Source: Acidobacteria bacterium Ga0077553 (lineage in GTDB: Bacteria; Acidobacteriota; Terriglobia; Bryobacterales; Bryobacteraceae). From it: a stretch of 64,000 nucleotides of DNA. Positions 7,413-15,976 of the stretch are shown here, piece by piece. The first letter of the stretch is position 1; every line of letters starts with the position of its first letter. The stretch is from assembly GCA_001464575.1 (NCBI GenBank), contig LNFE01000228.1, forward strand, positions 1 to 64,000, read 5' to 3'. The notes below the pieces were generated by a model. That model ran no database searches and had not been told where the DNA came from. It saw only the letters and a list, made by a program, of their open reading frames with translations. The translations under genes and the position numbers were made by a program.

Positions 7413-10400
7413 CCGATCTTCTCCAAATTCACGAGAAATCCCTTGTATTCCGGGGTACCGCAGTTCGGATCGTAGGCGCTCGGCGTCAGCTTGTTGATCA
7501 GCGGGCCGTGCACCTTGCCGACAAATCCCCAGTGAATCGGCAGGCCAATCTGATACACCTTCCGCCCGCTCACCTTCAAGGTCCGCAACCGCTTAGTCAC
7601 CAATGCCGGTCCCTCCAGGTCACCTCGCGCCGAGGATACCCGCACCTTCGTCCCGCTGACGATTCCCTTCTCCGTGGCCAACTCCTCGGGCACCTCGACG
7701 AAGAAATTCGATTGCAGCTCCGAGCTCGAACTCGTGTGTTTCGTCCAGTAGTGGAAGTGCTCCGTCAGCCGGTAAGTGATCGCGACAAATGGGAAATCCT
7801 TCGCCGTACCGAAGGCGTCCATGTCGCTCTTATAGGTCTTCAACATCGGATTAGCGTTCGCGTTCGGATGCAACGCGTTGTCCACGGGGCTTTCGGCTGG
7901 CTCGTAGTGTTCCGGGAAGGGCCCCTCCACCAAGTCCGGCGCGAACAGTCGCGCGACGCCTTCGGGCAGCATGATGAACGCCGCCATCGAATCCGGTTGC
8001 GCATCGGCTTTGTAGTCCGGCGTGTCTCCACTCCAGCGTTTCCCGTTCCAACGGATCGGCGCGCGCGTGCCATCCCACGGCTTGCCCTCATCGTCCGCGG
8101 ACGCCCGGTTATAAAGGATCCGCCGGTTCGCCGGCCAACTCCACGCCCACTCCGGATAGAGGCCGAGACCCGTCGGGTCCACCTGTCCGCGCCGCGCCAT
8201 CTGATTGCCCAACTCCGTCCACGATCCCGAGTAAACCCAGTTGCCGCAAGCAGTCGAGCCGTCGTCCTTCAACTCGCTAAACCCGTTCAGCTGCTTGCCG
8301 GTTTCGAGGTCAACGCCGTTCACTTCCCGCGCCACTTCCCGCAGCGTCGGCGCGTGCGGCTTGGCGAAGTTCCACTGCATATTCAGTACAGGCTCCGGCG
8401 ATTTGCCGCCCTCTTTCTCGTAGAGAGCGCGGACGGCCAGGAACAGGTCAGCGATGATCTCCTGATCCCGCCGCGCCTCGCCGGGTGGATCCACCGCCGC
8501 TTCCTTCCACTGCAGCCAGCGCGACGAGTTCACAAACGCGCCGTCTTTCTCGGCAAAGCAGGCGGCCGGTAACAGGAACACTTCGGTCTGAATGTCCTCC
8601 GCTTTCATCGACTGCGGATACTCGCTACCGGCCAGTTCCTTGGCCCTCCAGAAGGCCGCGGTCTCCGTCTCGAAGTTCTCGGCCACAATCATCCACTTCA
8701 ACTTCGAGAGCGCCCGGATCATCTTCGGCGTATTCGGGCCATTCGCAACCGGATTCATCCCGAAGCTGATTAAGCCCTCCATCTTTCCGGCGTGCATCTC
8801 GTCGAAGAATGTCCCCCAGGAATGGTCGGCGCCTTCCGCCACCTTCGGAATCCAATCGTAGCCATACCCGTTTGCTGCGGTAGCGTGGGGCCCGTAGTAA
8901 GCCTTCAGCAGACTGGTCATGAACTTCGGGGTGTTTCCCCAATAGTTCAAGCTATTAGGCCGCAGCGCCTTCGGCGTGTTCGCTTTCAAGTAGTCGGCCA
9001 GCGTCCCCTGGTTCGCCCGCGGAATCTTCAGATATCCGGGCAGGTTGTTCCAAGAGCCCATATCGGTCGAGCCTTGAATGTTGGCATGGCCCCGCTGCGC
9101 ATTCACGCCGCCGCCCGGCATGCCGATGTTCCCCATCAGCAGTTGCACCATCGCCGCGGCATGAATCAGTTGCACGGCAAAGCTATGGTGCGTCCACCCT
9201 AGCGCATAGAGCACGGTGCCGCTCTTGTCTTCGGCTGCCGCGATGGTAATCATCGCCGCGGCCTTCAAAAACTCTTCGGCCGTGCATCCGCAGATGTTCG
9301 CCACTACGTCAGGCGTGTAGCGCGAATAATGCGCCTTCATCAGTTGAAAGACGCAGCGCGGATGCTCGAGCGTCGGGTCCACCTTCGCATAGCCTTGCCC
9401 GTCGAGTTCGTACTGCCACGTCGTCTTATCGTACTTGCCGTCTTTCCAGCCTGAAAAATGCCCCTCGCTGAAGCCGAAGCCTTCCGCAATTAGAAAGGAC
9501 GCGTTCGTGTGCTGCTCGACGTACTTTCGCTGATACTTGTTTTCCGTCAGCGCATAGTGGATCAACCCACCCAGAAACGCGATATCGGTTCCCGAGCGAA
9601 TCGGCACATAGAGATCGCTCACCGCCGCCGTCCGGGTAAACCGCGGGTCCACGCAGACGATCTTTGCCTTCCGCAGCCGCTTCGCCTCCATCACAAAGCG
9701 GAAGCCCACCGGATGGTTCTCCGCGGGGTTACCACCCATCACCAGCACGACATCGGCATTCGACACGTCGGTCCAGCCATTCGTCATCGCGCCCCGCCCA
9801 AACGTGGCAGCCAAACTGGCTACCGTGGGGCCGTGTCAAAGCCGGCTTTGGTTCTCATAGGCGAGCAGTCCCAGCCCAAACCGGAACTTGCTTAGCAGGT
9901 AGTTAATCTCGTTGGTATCGGTGCAACCGCCGATCATGGCAATGTTGCCCAACCGGTTCACCGTGCGCCCCTGCGCATCGGTCGCCTCGAAACCCTGGTC
10001 CCGCGAATCCTTGATCCGCCGGGCCATCTTCGTCATCGCCTCGGCCCAAGTGATCCGCGTCCACTCGCGGCTTCCTGGCGCGCGATACTGCACTGTCGTC
10101 AACCGCCGGTCGCTCTGCACAAACTCTTCGAGCGACGCACCCTTCGGACAGAGCGTCCCCCGGTTGATCGGGCTGTCCGGATCGCCCTCAATGTGCACGA
10201 TCGCCGGCTTCACATTTCTGGACTTGTCGCCCAGTGTATGCACCACTACGCTGCAGCCCACCGCGCAGTACGGGCAGATGGAAGTCGACTGGTGAGTGTG
10301 TGCCGTTTTGAGAGGTTTCGGAGCACTTTCCGCCGCTGCGGCCGGCACGGCGACCGCCGTTACCCCGCCTACCGCCGCCCCCTTCGTCGAGCGCTTGATG

Positions 10401-10429
10401 AATTCCCGGCGCGAGCTTTCCTTCGGCAT
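7409..10429 (-). CDS. fdnG: Formate dehydrogenase major (alpha) subunit, selenocysteine-containing
   Basis: One 1006-residue protein read through an in-frame UGA at 9836-9838, which encodes Sec198; E. coli FdnG has Sec196 in a protein of similar length. Around the codon the protein reads ENQSRL-U-HGPTVASLAATFGRG, nearly the E. coli active site, so the UGA is selenocysteine and not a nonsense mutation. It starts with a twin-arginine signal (SRREFIKRS), followed by a 4Fe-4S site (CPYCAVGC and a later GTLCPKG) and the bis-MGD binding domains. It oxidises formate to CO2 on the outer face of the membrane. First gene of fdnGHI. No selABCD genes lie in the window; they must be elsewhere. Confidence 0.95.
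9791..9838 (-). promoter_or_regulatory. Bacterial SECIS element directing selenocysteine insertion
   Basis: In the mRNA, directly after the UGA, GGUAGCC and GGCUGCC form a perfect 7-bp apical stem around the loop AGUUU (9806-9824), which has the GU typical of SelB-binding loops. A second helix (GCCCC 9827-9831 with GGGGC 9791-9795) closes it towards the UGA. Distance and shape match the E. coli fdnG and fdhF elements. Confidence 0.85.
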
Positions 10430-10484
10430 AATCTTCCCTGTCTTATATCACAGGCGGTTGCATATACTAGGTTCTCAACGCTTC

Positions 10485-11723
10485 ATGAGCTTGACCGTTC
10501 GCATCCTCGCAGCGCTCCTCGTCGGCCTCGCCGGCGGCTTCCTCCTGGCTTCCGTGCAGCCTGGGGCCGTTCCAGCGGTCACCGCCACGACTGACGTCAT
10601 CGGCACACTGTGGCTCAACGGCATCCGGATGACCGTCATCCCCCTCGTCGTCGCGCTGCTTCTCTCCTCGGTCACTTCCGTCGCCGACCCGGCAACGCTG
10701 CAGCGGGTCGGCAGCCGCACCGGGCGCGTGTTCCTTTTCCTGATCATGGGAATCGTCGCGGTCACGATGGCCCTGGCCCTCACCGCCCTGCAGTTCTGGC
10801 CTCCCGCGCTAAGCCCGATTGCGAAAGCCGGGCCCGCCCTCGCTCCGCCTCCGCCCTTCTCGCAATGGCTGATCAGCCTGATCCCTGCAAACCCCCTGAA
10901 GGCGGCCACCGACGGCGCCATGCTCCCGCTCATTATCTTCACGCTGCTCGTCGCCTTCGCTCTCCTTCGTCTCCCTGTCGCACAGCGGCAACCGGTTGTT
11001 CAGCTCTTCCAAACGCTGGCCGACGTGATGCTCGTCATCCTCCGCTGGGTCCTGTGGGTGGCGCCGGCCGGAGTCTTCGCCGTCAGTCTTTCGCTCGCCG
11101 CCCGCCAAGGCCTTTCCGCTCTAGGCGCGCTCGCCTTCTATGTCGGCATGTTGGTCGCCATCGTCATCCTGATCACCATCGCTCTCTACGCCGTCGCCGT
11201 CTTCTGGTCCGGCATTCCTCTGCGCCGCTTCGCCGCCGCGCTCGCCCCCGCCCAGTCCGTCGCCGGCCCCACGCTCTCCTCGCTCGCCGCCCTGCCGCTC
11301 CTGGTCGATGGCGCTGAACGCATCCTCGGCTACCCGCGCGCGACAGCCGGCCTAGTGCTGCCCCTCACCGTCTCCATTCTCCGCCCGGCCGCGCCCGTCG
11401 CGCAGATCGTCGCGGCGCTCTTCACGGCCCAATGGAACGGCATCGTCCTCGTCCCCGTCGATCTGCTCACGCTCGGCGCTGTCGTTACCCTGATGAGCTT
11501 CGCCACCCCCGGCGTGCCCAACGCCAGCTTCCTCGTCATGATTCCCGTTTTCCAAGCGATCGGCCTGCCCATCGAAGGCATCGGCCTGATGCTCGCCGTC
11601 GATGTGTTTCCCGATTTCGCCAAAACCATCCTGAACGTTACCGGCCATCTCACGGCCCTCACCCTCATCCACCATGCGCCTGCTATTCCTCATCCTGCTG
11701 CTGAACCTGCCCCTCTCGGCTGA
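10485..11723 (+). CDS. Dicarboxylate/amino acid:cation symporter (SDF family)
   Basis: 412 residues, about eight to nine hydrophobic segments beginning MSLTVRILAALLVGLAGGF. The order of features matches the DctA/GltP (sodium:dicarboxylate) family: the LWLNGIRMTVIPLVVALLLSS motif in helix 2-3, an SLAALPLL serine-rich hairpin, and the late substrate-binding region VTLMSFATPGVPNASF. It takes up C4-dicarboxylates or acidic amino acids with cations; the exact substrate cannot be read. The ATG at 10485 gives a normal N-terminus, while the upstream in-frame extension overlaps fdnG. It is divergent from fdnG with 55 bases between them and overlaps the next gene by 50 bases. Confidence 0.85.
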   Translation: MSLTVRILAALLVGLAGGFLLASVQPGAVPAVTATTDVIGTLWLNGIRMTVIPLVVALLLSSVTSVADPATLQRVGSRTGRVFLFLIMGIVAVTMALALTALQFWPPALSPIAKAGPALAPPPPFSQWLISLIPANPLKAATDGAMLPLIIFTLLVAFALLRLPVAQRQPVVQLFQTLADVMLVILRWVLWVAPAGVFAVSLSLAARQGLSALGALAFYVGMLVAIVILITIALYAVAVFWSGIPLRRFAAALAPAQSVAGPTLSSLAALPLLVDGAERILGYPRATAGLVLPLTVSILRPAAPVAQIVAALFTAQWNGIVLVPVDLLTLGAVVTLMSFATPGVPNASFLVMIPVFQAIGLPIEGIGLMLAVDVFPDFAKTILNVTGHLTALTLIHHAPAIPHPAAEPAPLG

Positions 11724-12930
11724 GTTCCGCGCCGCCGTTGTCAAAGTCGACATCACGCCAGCCACGCCGAAGTGGCTCCTCGGCTACGCTGACCGCCAAT
11801 CCACCGGCGTTCACGACCCCATCCACCACCGTATCGTTGCCCTCGACGACGGACAGTCGAAGTTTGTTCTCGTCTCCACCGACCTCTGCCTCTTCTCCCC
11901 GTCTCTCTACGACGAAGCCGCCCGCCGCCTCCAAGCCGCCACCGGCGTCCCCGCCCTCAACTTCTGGTGGACCGTTACCCACACCCATTCCGCTCCCGAA
12001 ATCGGCCCGCCCGGCGTCTATGCCGTTCTTCTCAAGGGGCGCTCTCGCCATCCCGTCGACACCGAATACACCGAGTACATCGTGCAATCGCTCGTCTCCG
12101 GCGCGCAAAAGGCCCTCGCCCAACTCACCCCCGCCCGCCTTTCTACCGGCACCGGCATGTCCCTTGCGAACATCAACCGCCGCGCCCGCGACGTCGATGG
12201 GCGCATCTCGCTCGGTCTCAACCCCGACGGCCCCACGGACCGCCAGATCGGCTTGATCCGCCTCGAGAAGGCCGACGGCTCCCCCCTTGCCCTCATCGCC
12301 AACTACGCCATGCACGGCACCGTTCTCAACGGCCAGTTCCTGCAGATCTCGGGCGATGCCCCCGGCATCGTCGCCGCCTACGTCGAGCAGAAGCTCGGCG
12401 TCCCGATGCTATATATCAATGGCGCCGCGGGCGACCTCGCCCCCATCTACAGCGTCTACCCGGATCCGCGCAGCGGCCACCTCACCCAGTTCAACGTGCT
12501 TCTGGGCGACCGTATCCTCGCCGCCAACAGCAGCCTTCCCGCCTCGTCTCCCAACGTGAAACTGGCCGCCTACGAGCACTGGGTCGAAAGCCCCCGCAAG
12601 GCAAATACTGAATGGACGACGGAACTCCCCACCTACCAGCGAGGCGACCTCGTCCGGCTTCCCGTCCGCCTGCTCACCATCAACGACACCGCCATCTGGA
12701 GCGCGCCCGTCGAACTCTTCTGCGCCATCGCGCTCGAAGTCCGGCGCCAATCGCCCTTCCGGCATACGTTCTACTTCGGCTACACCAACGGCTGGATCGG
12801 CTACCTCCCCACCAAGGCAGGCTTTGCCGAAGGTGGCTACGAGCCCGCCACGTCCGTCTTCAGCGACCAGATCGAGGCCAACCTCACGGCTGGCCTCATC
12901 ACATTTCTACAAGGCTTACCCCGGCCTTAA
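11674..12930 (+). CDS. Neutral/alkaline ceramidase-like secreted hydrolase
   Basis: 418 residues. A signal peptide (MRLLFLILLLNLPLSA) is followed by FRAAVVKVDITPATPKWLLG, the hallmark start of the neutral ceramidase N-terminal domain. The zinc/active-site region VTHTHSAPEIGPPG and the GDAPG and INGAAGDLAP motifs are present. Neutral ceramidases cleave N-acyl sphingoid bases, but many bacterial members are shorter, lack the C-terminal domain and have unknown substrates, as here. Start overlaps the symporter end, so the two may be co-transcribed. Its stop overlaps the convergent TIM-barrel gene's stop. Confidence 0.8.
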   Translation: MRLLFLILLLNLPLSAEFRAAVVKVDITPATPKWLLGYADRQSTGVHDPIHHRIVALDDGQSKFVLVSTDLCLFSPSLYDEAARRLQAATGVPALNFWWTVTHTHSAPEIGPPGVYAVLLKGRSRHPVDTEYTEYIVQSLVSGAQKALAQLTPARLSTGTGMSLANINRRARDVDGRISLGLNPDGPTDRQIGLIRLEKADGSPLALIANYAMHGTVLNGQFLQISGDAPGIVAAYVEQKLGVPMLYINGAAGDLAPIYSVYPDPRSGHLTQFNVLLGDRILAANSSLPASSPNVKLAAYEHWVESPRKANTEWTTELPTYQRGDLVRLPVRLLTINDTAIWSAPVELFCAIALEVRRQSPFRHTFYFGYTNGWIGYLPTKAGFAEGGYEPATSVFSDQIEANLTAGLITFLQGLPRP

Positions 12931-13757
12931 GCCTGCATCCCCGCTAGCACGCCGCGCATATAGGCAAAGCTCTTCACCATGCCGGGCAGCGGATCCTTCA
13001 GGTTGATCTCGTACTCGAGATTCACGTTGCCCTTGTACTTCACCTGCCGCAGCAGTTTGAACATCGCCGGGACGGGAATTTTGCCGTCGCCCACCTCGCA
13101 CTGGCTGGCTTTGTCCGAAAGGTCCCGCAGGTCTTTCATATGGAAGTCGTGCAACCGCTTGCCGGCGCTCTTGATCGATTCCAACACATCCGCGCCCGTC
13201 CGCACCGTATGGCCCACGTCGATACAGCAGCCCATGCGTTCGTCCATGTTCTTCACGGCGTCGAGCACCGACTGCGGCGTCGGGAAGTTCTTATCTTCCG
13301 GACCATGATTGTGGATCATCGCCTTGATGTTGTACTTCTTCACGTACTTCTCAATCCGCGGCAGCACCGCCACGGTCGGCGCCATTACGATGCCGTCGGC
13401 CCCCAGCGCCTGCGCATACTTGAAGTTCAGCTCAATCTCTTCGTCGTTGTCGACGGTCATCGTGATGTTGCCGACGGAGGCAATCCGCAACCCCGCCGCT
13501 TCGCAATCCTTCCGCGCCTGGGCCCACTCCGCCGGATCGCTCTTGATCTTGGCGTGGAACTCCTTCAACGAGATGCTCTCGACGTCGAGCACCTTCAACA
13601 TCTCAATCGCCTTCGGCCGCAAAAAGCCCCGTAGCGAATAGGTCGCCACGCCCAACCGGAAACCGGCCGAGGAGTCGATCTTCGGCGCCGCCCCAAGGGG
13701 CAGCGATCCCGCGGCCACGGCGGCGGGCAACATCTGGAGAAGGTTACGTCGATTCAT
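12927..13757 (-). CDS. TAT-exported sugar phosphate isomerase/epimerase-like TIM barrel
   Basis: 276 residues from MNRRNLLQMLP, a twin-arginine-like signal; an ATG four codons earlier (13769) is an alternative. The body is an AP-endonuclease-2/xylose-isomerase-like TIM barrel (GVATYSLRGF, ISLKEFH, IMAPT-type strands, HNHG, CCIDVGHTVRTG, FHMKDL, VNLEYEI). The acids and histidines of the metal site (H in HNHG, D in DVGH, H in FHMKD, E in EYE) are present. Such proteins isomerise sugars or hydroxypyruvate; in Solibacter and Planctomycetes they travel with Gfo/Idh/MocA oxidoreductases. It lies nine or so bases after one, so the pair is probably one operon for sugar derivative breakdown. Confidence 0.8.
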   Translation of the reverse strand: MNRRNLLQMLPAAVAAGSLPLGAAPKIDSSAGFRLGVATYSLRGFLRPKAIEMLKVLDVESISLKEFHAKIKSDPAEWAQARKDCEAAGLRIASVGNITMTVDNDEEIELNFKYAQALGADGIVMAPTVAVLPRIEKYVKKYNIKAMIHNHGPEDKNFPTPQSVLDAVKNMDERMGCCIDVGHTVRTGADVLESIKSAGKRLHDFHMKDLRDLSDKASQCEVGDGKIPVPAMFKLLRQVKYKGNVNLEYEINLKDPLPGMVKSFAYMRGVLAGMQA

Positions 13758-13778
13758 ATTGCGTTCCATCCTATCGCA

Positions 13779-15128
13779 TTACACGAAATCCCAGCCCTTG
13801 CGGAAAGTAGGCCGCAAGTGCCGGTTCGCTTCGTTGTTGTTCGAGAAGCGGCCCTTGGCCGCGTCCCATTCGAGCTTGCCTTCGTACTTCATCGCGATCA
13901 CGCCCAACAGCATCCACTGCACAAACGGCCCGGCGACACTGAAGTTCGAACATGCTGGCTCGCCGCCCTTGGCCGCCCGGATCCAATCCCGGTAGTGTCC
14001 CGGAGACCGCGTGAGAGACTGCGCGGGCAACTTGTAATCCTTCATCCGCGCATCCGGCATCAGTCGCGTCCGTTCGCCGTAACACCCCGTCGTCACCATG
14101 CCTTTTTCCCCGATGAACAGGCTGCCGTTCACGTCCTTATCCCCAATCAATTCGCCCTGCGGAATCCCCTCAAACTTTGGGAACTCGCTCAACCCATCGT
14201 GCCAGAACACCTTCACCGGACCCATTGCCCCCCGCGCCGGAAAGTCGAACCGGATCACGGCCTGTTGCGGAAACGTGTGCGGTCCCTTGCCCACCTGCTT
14301 GACACATTCCACGCTTTCCGGTGCACCTAACCGCAGCGCCATGTTCGGTGTGCCCATGATGTGGCACGCCATATCCCCAATCGCGCCACAGCCGAAGTCC
14401 GGGAACCCACGCCAAGTGCGTGGCGCATACGCCGGGCTGAACGGCCGCTCGGCCGCGGGGCCTAACCATAAGTCCCAATCGAGCGTCGATGGCACTGGCC
14501 CCGGCTTCGGCTCCACCTCCGGACCCTGCGGCCAATACTTCATCGGCCGGTTGGTCCAGGCGTGCACCTCTTTCACCTGCCCGATCTCCCCGCTCCAAAT
14601 GATCTCGGCGCACTGGCGTGCCCCTTCGTTCGAATACCCCTGGTTGCCCATCTGCGTCGCGACACCGTACTTCGCCGCGCCCTTGGCCAGTTCCCCGGCT
14701 TCCCACACGGTGCGCGTCAGCGGCTTCTGGCAGTAGACATGCTTCCCGCGCGACATCGCCCACATCGCGGCCATGCCGTGGACATGGTCGGGGGTCGACA
14801 CCGTCACCGCATCGATGTTGTTCAGCTCCTTATCCAACATCTGCCGGAAGTCCTTATACCGCGCCGCCTTTCGAAACTCCTTGAAGCCCCGCGCCCCCCG
14901 CTCCTCGTCCGGGTCCGCGAGCGCGACGATGTTCTCGCCCTGGCAACCCATCAGGTCTGTATAGCCCTTTCCCCCGGCACCAATCCCGGCAATATTCAGC
15001 TTTTCATTGGGCGACTTGAAGCCCAAAGCCTTCAGCGACGCCACGCTGCCGAAGCCCCCCAAGGGCACCGCCCCGGCCAACAAAGATCCCTGAAAAAAGT
15101 ACCGCCGCGAAACACCGTTTCTGGACAT
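13779..15128 (-). CDS. TAT-exported Gfo/Idh/MocA-family oxidoreductase
   Basis: 449 residues. A twin-arginine signal (VSRRYFFQGSLLAGAVPLG) precedes a Rossmann fold (IAGIGAGGKGYTDL), the STPDHVHGMAA segment and the catalytic-lysine motif in the variant form YCQKPLTRT (EKP in most members). The long C-terminal part (DWDLWLGPA, GDMACHIM) is typical of the secreted Acidobacteria/Planctomycetes branch. It probably oxidises or reduces a sugar or inositol-type substrate with NAD(P). First gene of a two-gene operon with the TIM-barrel protein; divergent from the lasso/exopolysaccharide locus. Confidence 0.85.
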   Translation of the reverse strand: MSRNGVSRRYFFQGSLLAGAVPLGGFGSVASLKALGFKSPNEKLNIAGIGAGGKGYTDLMGCQGENIVALADPDEERGARGFKEFRKAARYKDFRQMLDKELNNIDAVTVSTPDHVHGMAAMWAMSRGKHVYCQKPLTRTVWEAGELAKGAAKYGVATQMGNQGYSNEGARQCAEIIWSGEIGQVKEVHAWTNRPMKYWPQGPEVEPKPGPVPSTLDWDLWLGPAAERPFSPAYAPRTWRGFPDFGCGAIGDMACHIMGTPNMALRLGAPESVECVKQVGKGPHTFPQQAVIRFDFPARGAMGPVKVFWHDGLSEFPKFEGIPQGELIGDKDVNGSLFIGEKGMVTTGCYGERTRLMPDARMKDYKLPAQSLTRSPGHYRDWIRAAKGGEPACSNFSVAGPFVQWMLLGVIAMKYEGKLEWDAAKGRFSNNNEANRHLRPTFRKGWDFV

Positions 15129-15196
15129 ATGCCCGTATCGTACCGGAATTCCAGAGAGGATTTCCCCCAGAGCCGCACTATCGCTTCACAAAAGCC

Positions 15197-15970
15197 ATGG
15201 TTGCAAACTGGTTCACGGATAATCTGACTCGCTGGCAGCTCAACTCGCGCAAATGGGACCTGCTCCATCTGCTCGGTACCCCCCTCCGCCGTCACCGCTA
15301 CGCCGCGGAGCGCCGGCGGTTGCTCCATCCGCCCATCGACACCGGCAACGTCGAGGTCCTTCACGAGCCGGCCTACCAAGCGTCCATCGCCGAGGTCAAA
15401 TTCCACACGCTGCTCGATCACGCCCGCCTCGCCAACCTCTGGAACTACACGCGCCAAGTGGGCCCCGGCGCCTTCCTCGAGGTCGGCTCCATGCGCGGTG
15501 GCAGCGCCCTCCATCTCTGCAACGCCATCGCCTCCGGTTCCACCCCGCGGGAGTTCCACTGCTTCGATCCCTTTGAAACCGGGGGCTTCTCCGCCCTCAC
15601 CCCGGACGACGACCTCTTCCGGATGGACGACTTCCTCGATACCTCCTACGATCGCGTCCGCAATCTACTGGCCCCCTTTCCGTTCGCCCACGTCCACCGC
15701 GGCTTCTTCCCCGCCGCCGCCGAAGGCATCGAAGTTGGTCCCGTCGCCCTCTGCCACCTTGATGTCGACGTCTATCTCGCCACCTGCGAATCGCTTGCCT
15801 GGCTCCGTCCCCGTCTTGCGCCCCGCAGCGCCATCGTGATCGACGACGTCAATCGTCGCTGCCGGGGTGTTGATCGTGCCCTGGCGGAGTTCACCGCCGC
15901 CTACCCCGAATTCACCCTGCTCCCCCTTTTCCCGAGCCAAGGTCTTCTCATCAACCGGAATCTCTGGTAG
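15197..15970 (+). CDS. TylF/MycF-family class I methyltransferase
   Basis: 257 residues. The motifs FLEVGSMRGGSAL (SAM binding), FDPFETGGFS, HLDVDVYLATCESLAWLRPRL (metal-binding Asp) and AIVIDDVNR match the macrocin O-methyltransferase (TylF) family, which methylates sugar hydroxyls with SAM and magnesium. It is the first gene of a long plus-strand run and ends six bases before the lasso cyclase. Candidate roles are methylation of the lasso peptides or of a sugar in the adjoining exopolysaccharide. The sequence does not decide between them. Confidence 0.75.
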   Translation: MVANWFTDNLTRWQLNSRKWDLLHLLGTPLRRHRYAAERRRLLHPPIDTGNVEVLHEPAYQASIAEVKFHTLLDHARLANLWNYTRQVGPGAFLEVGSMRGGSALHLCNAIASGSTPREFHCFDPFETGGFSALTPDDDLFRMDDFLDTSYDRVRNLLAPFPFAHVHRGFFPAAAEGIEVGPVALCHLDVDVYLATCESLAWLRPRLAPRSAIVIDDVNRRCRGVDRALAEFTAAYPEFTLLPLFPSQGLLINRNLW

Positions 15971-15976
15971 TCCACC

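Noticed and set aside
9814-9838. Reading fdnG as two genes or a nonsense-mutated pseudogene
   Set aside because: The stop is UGA at the exact selenocysteine position of FdnG, flanked by fully conserved sequence and followed by a SECIS hairpin.
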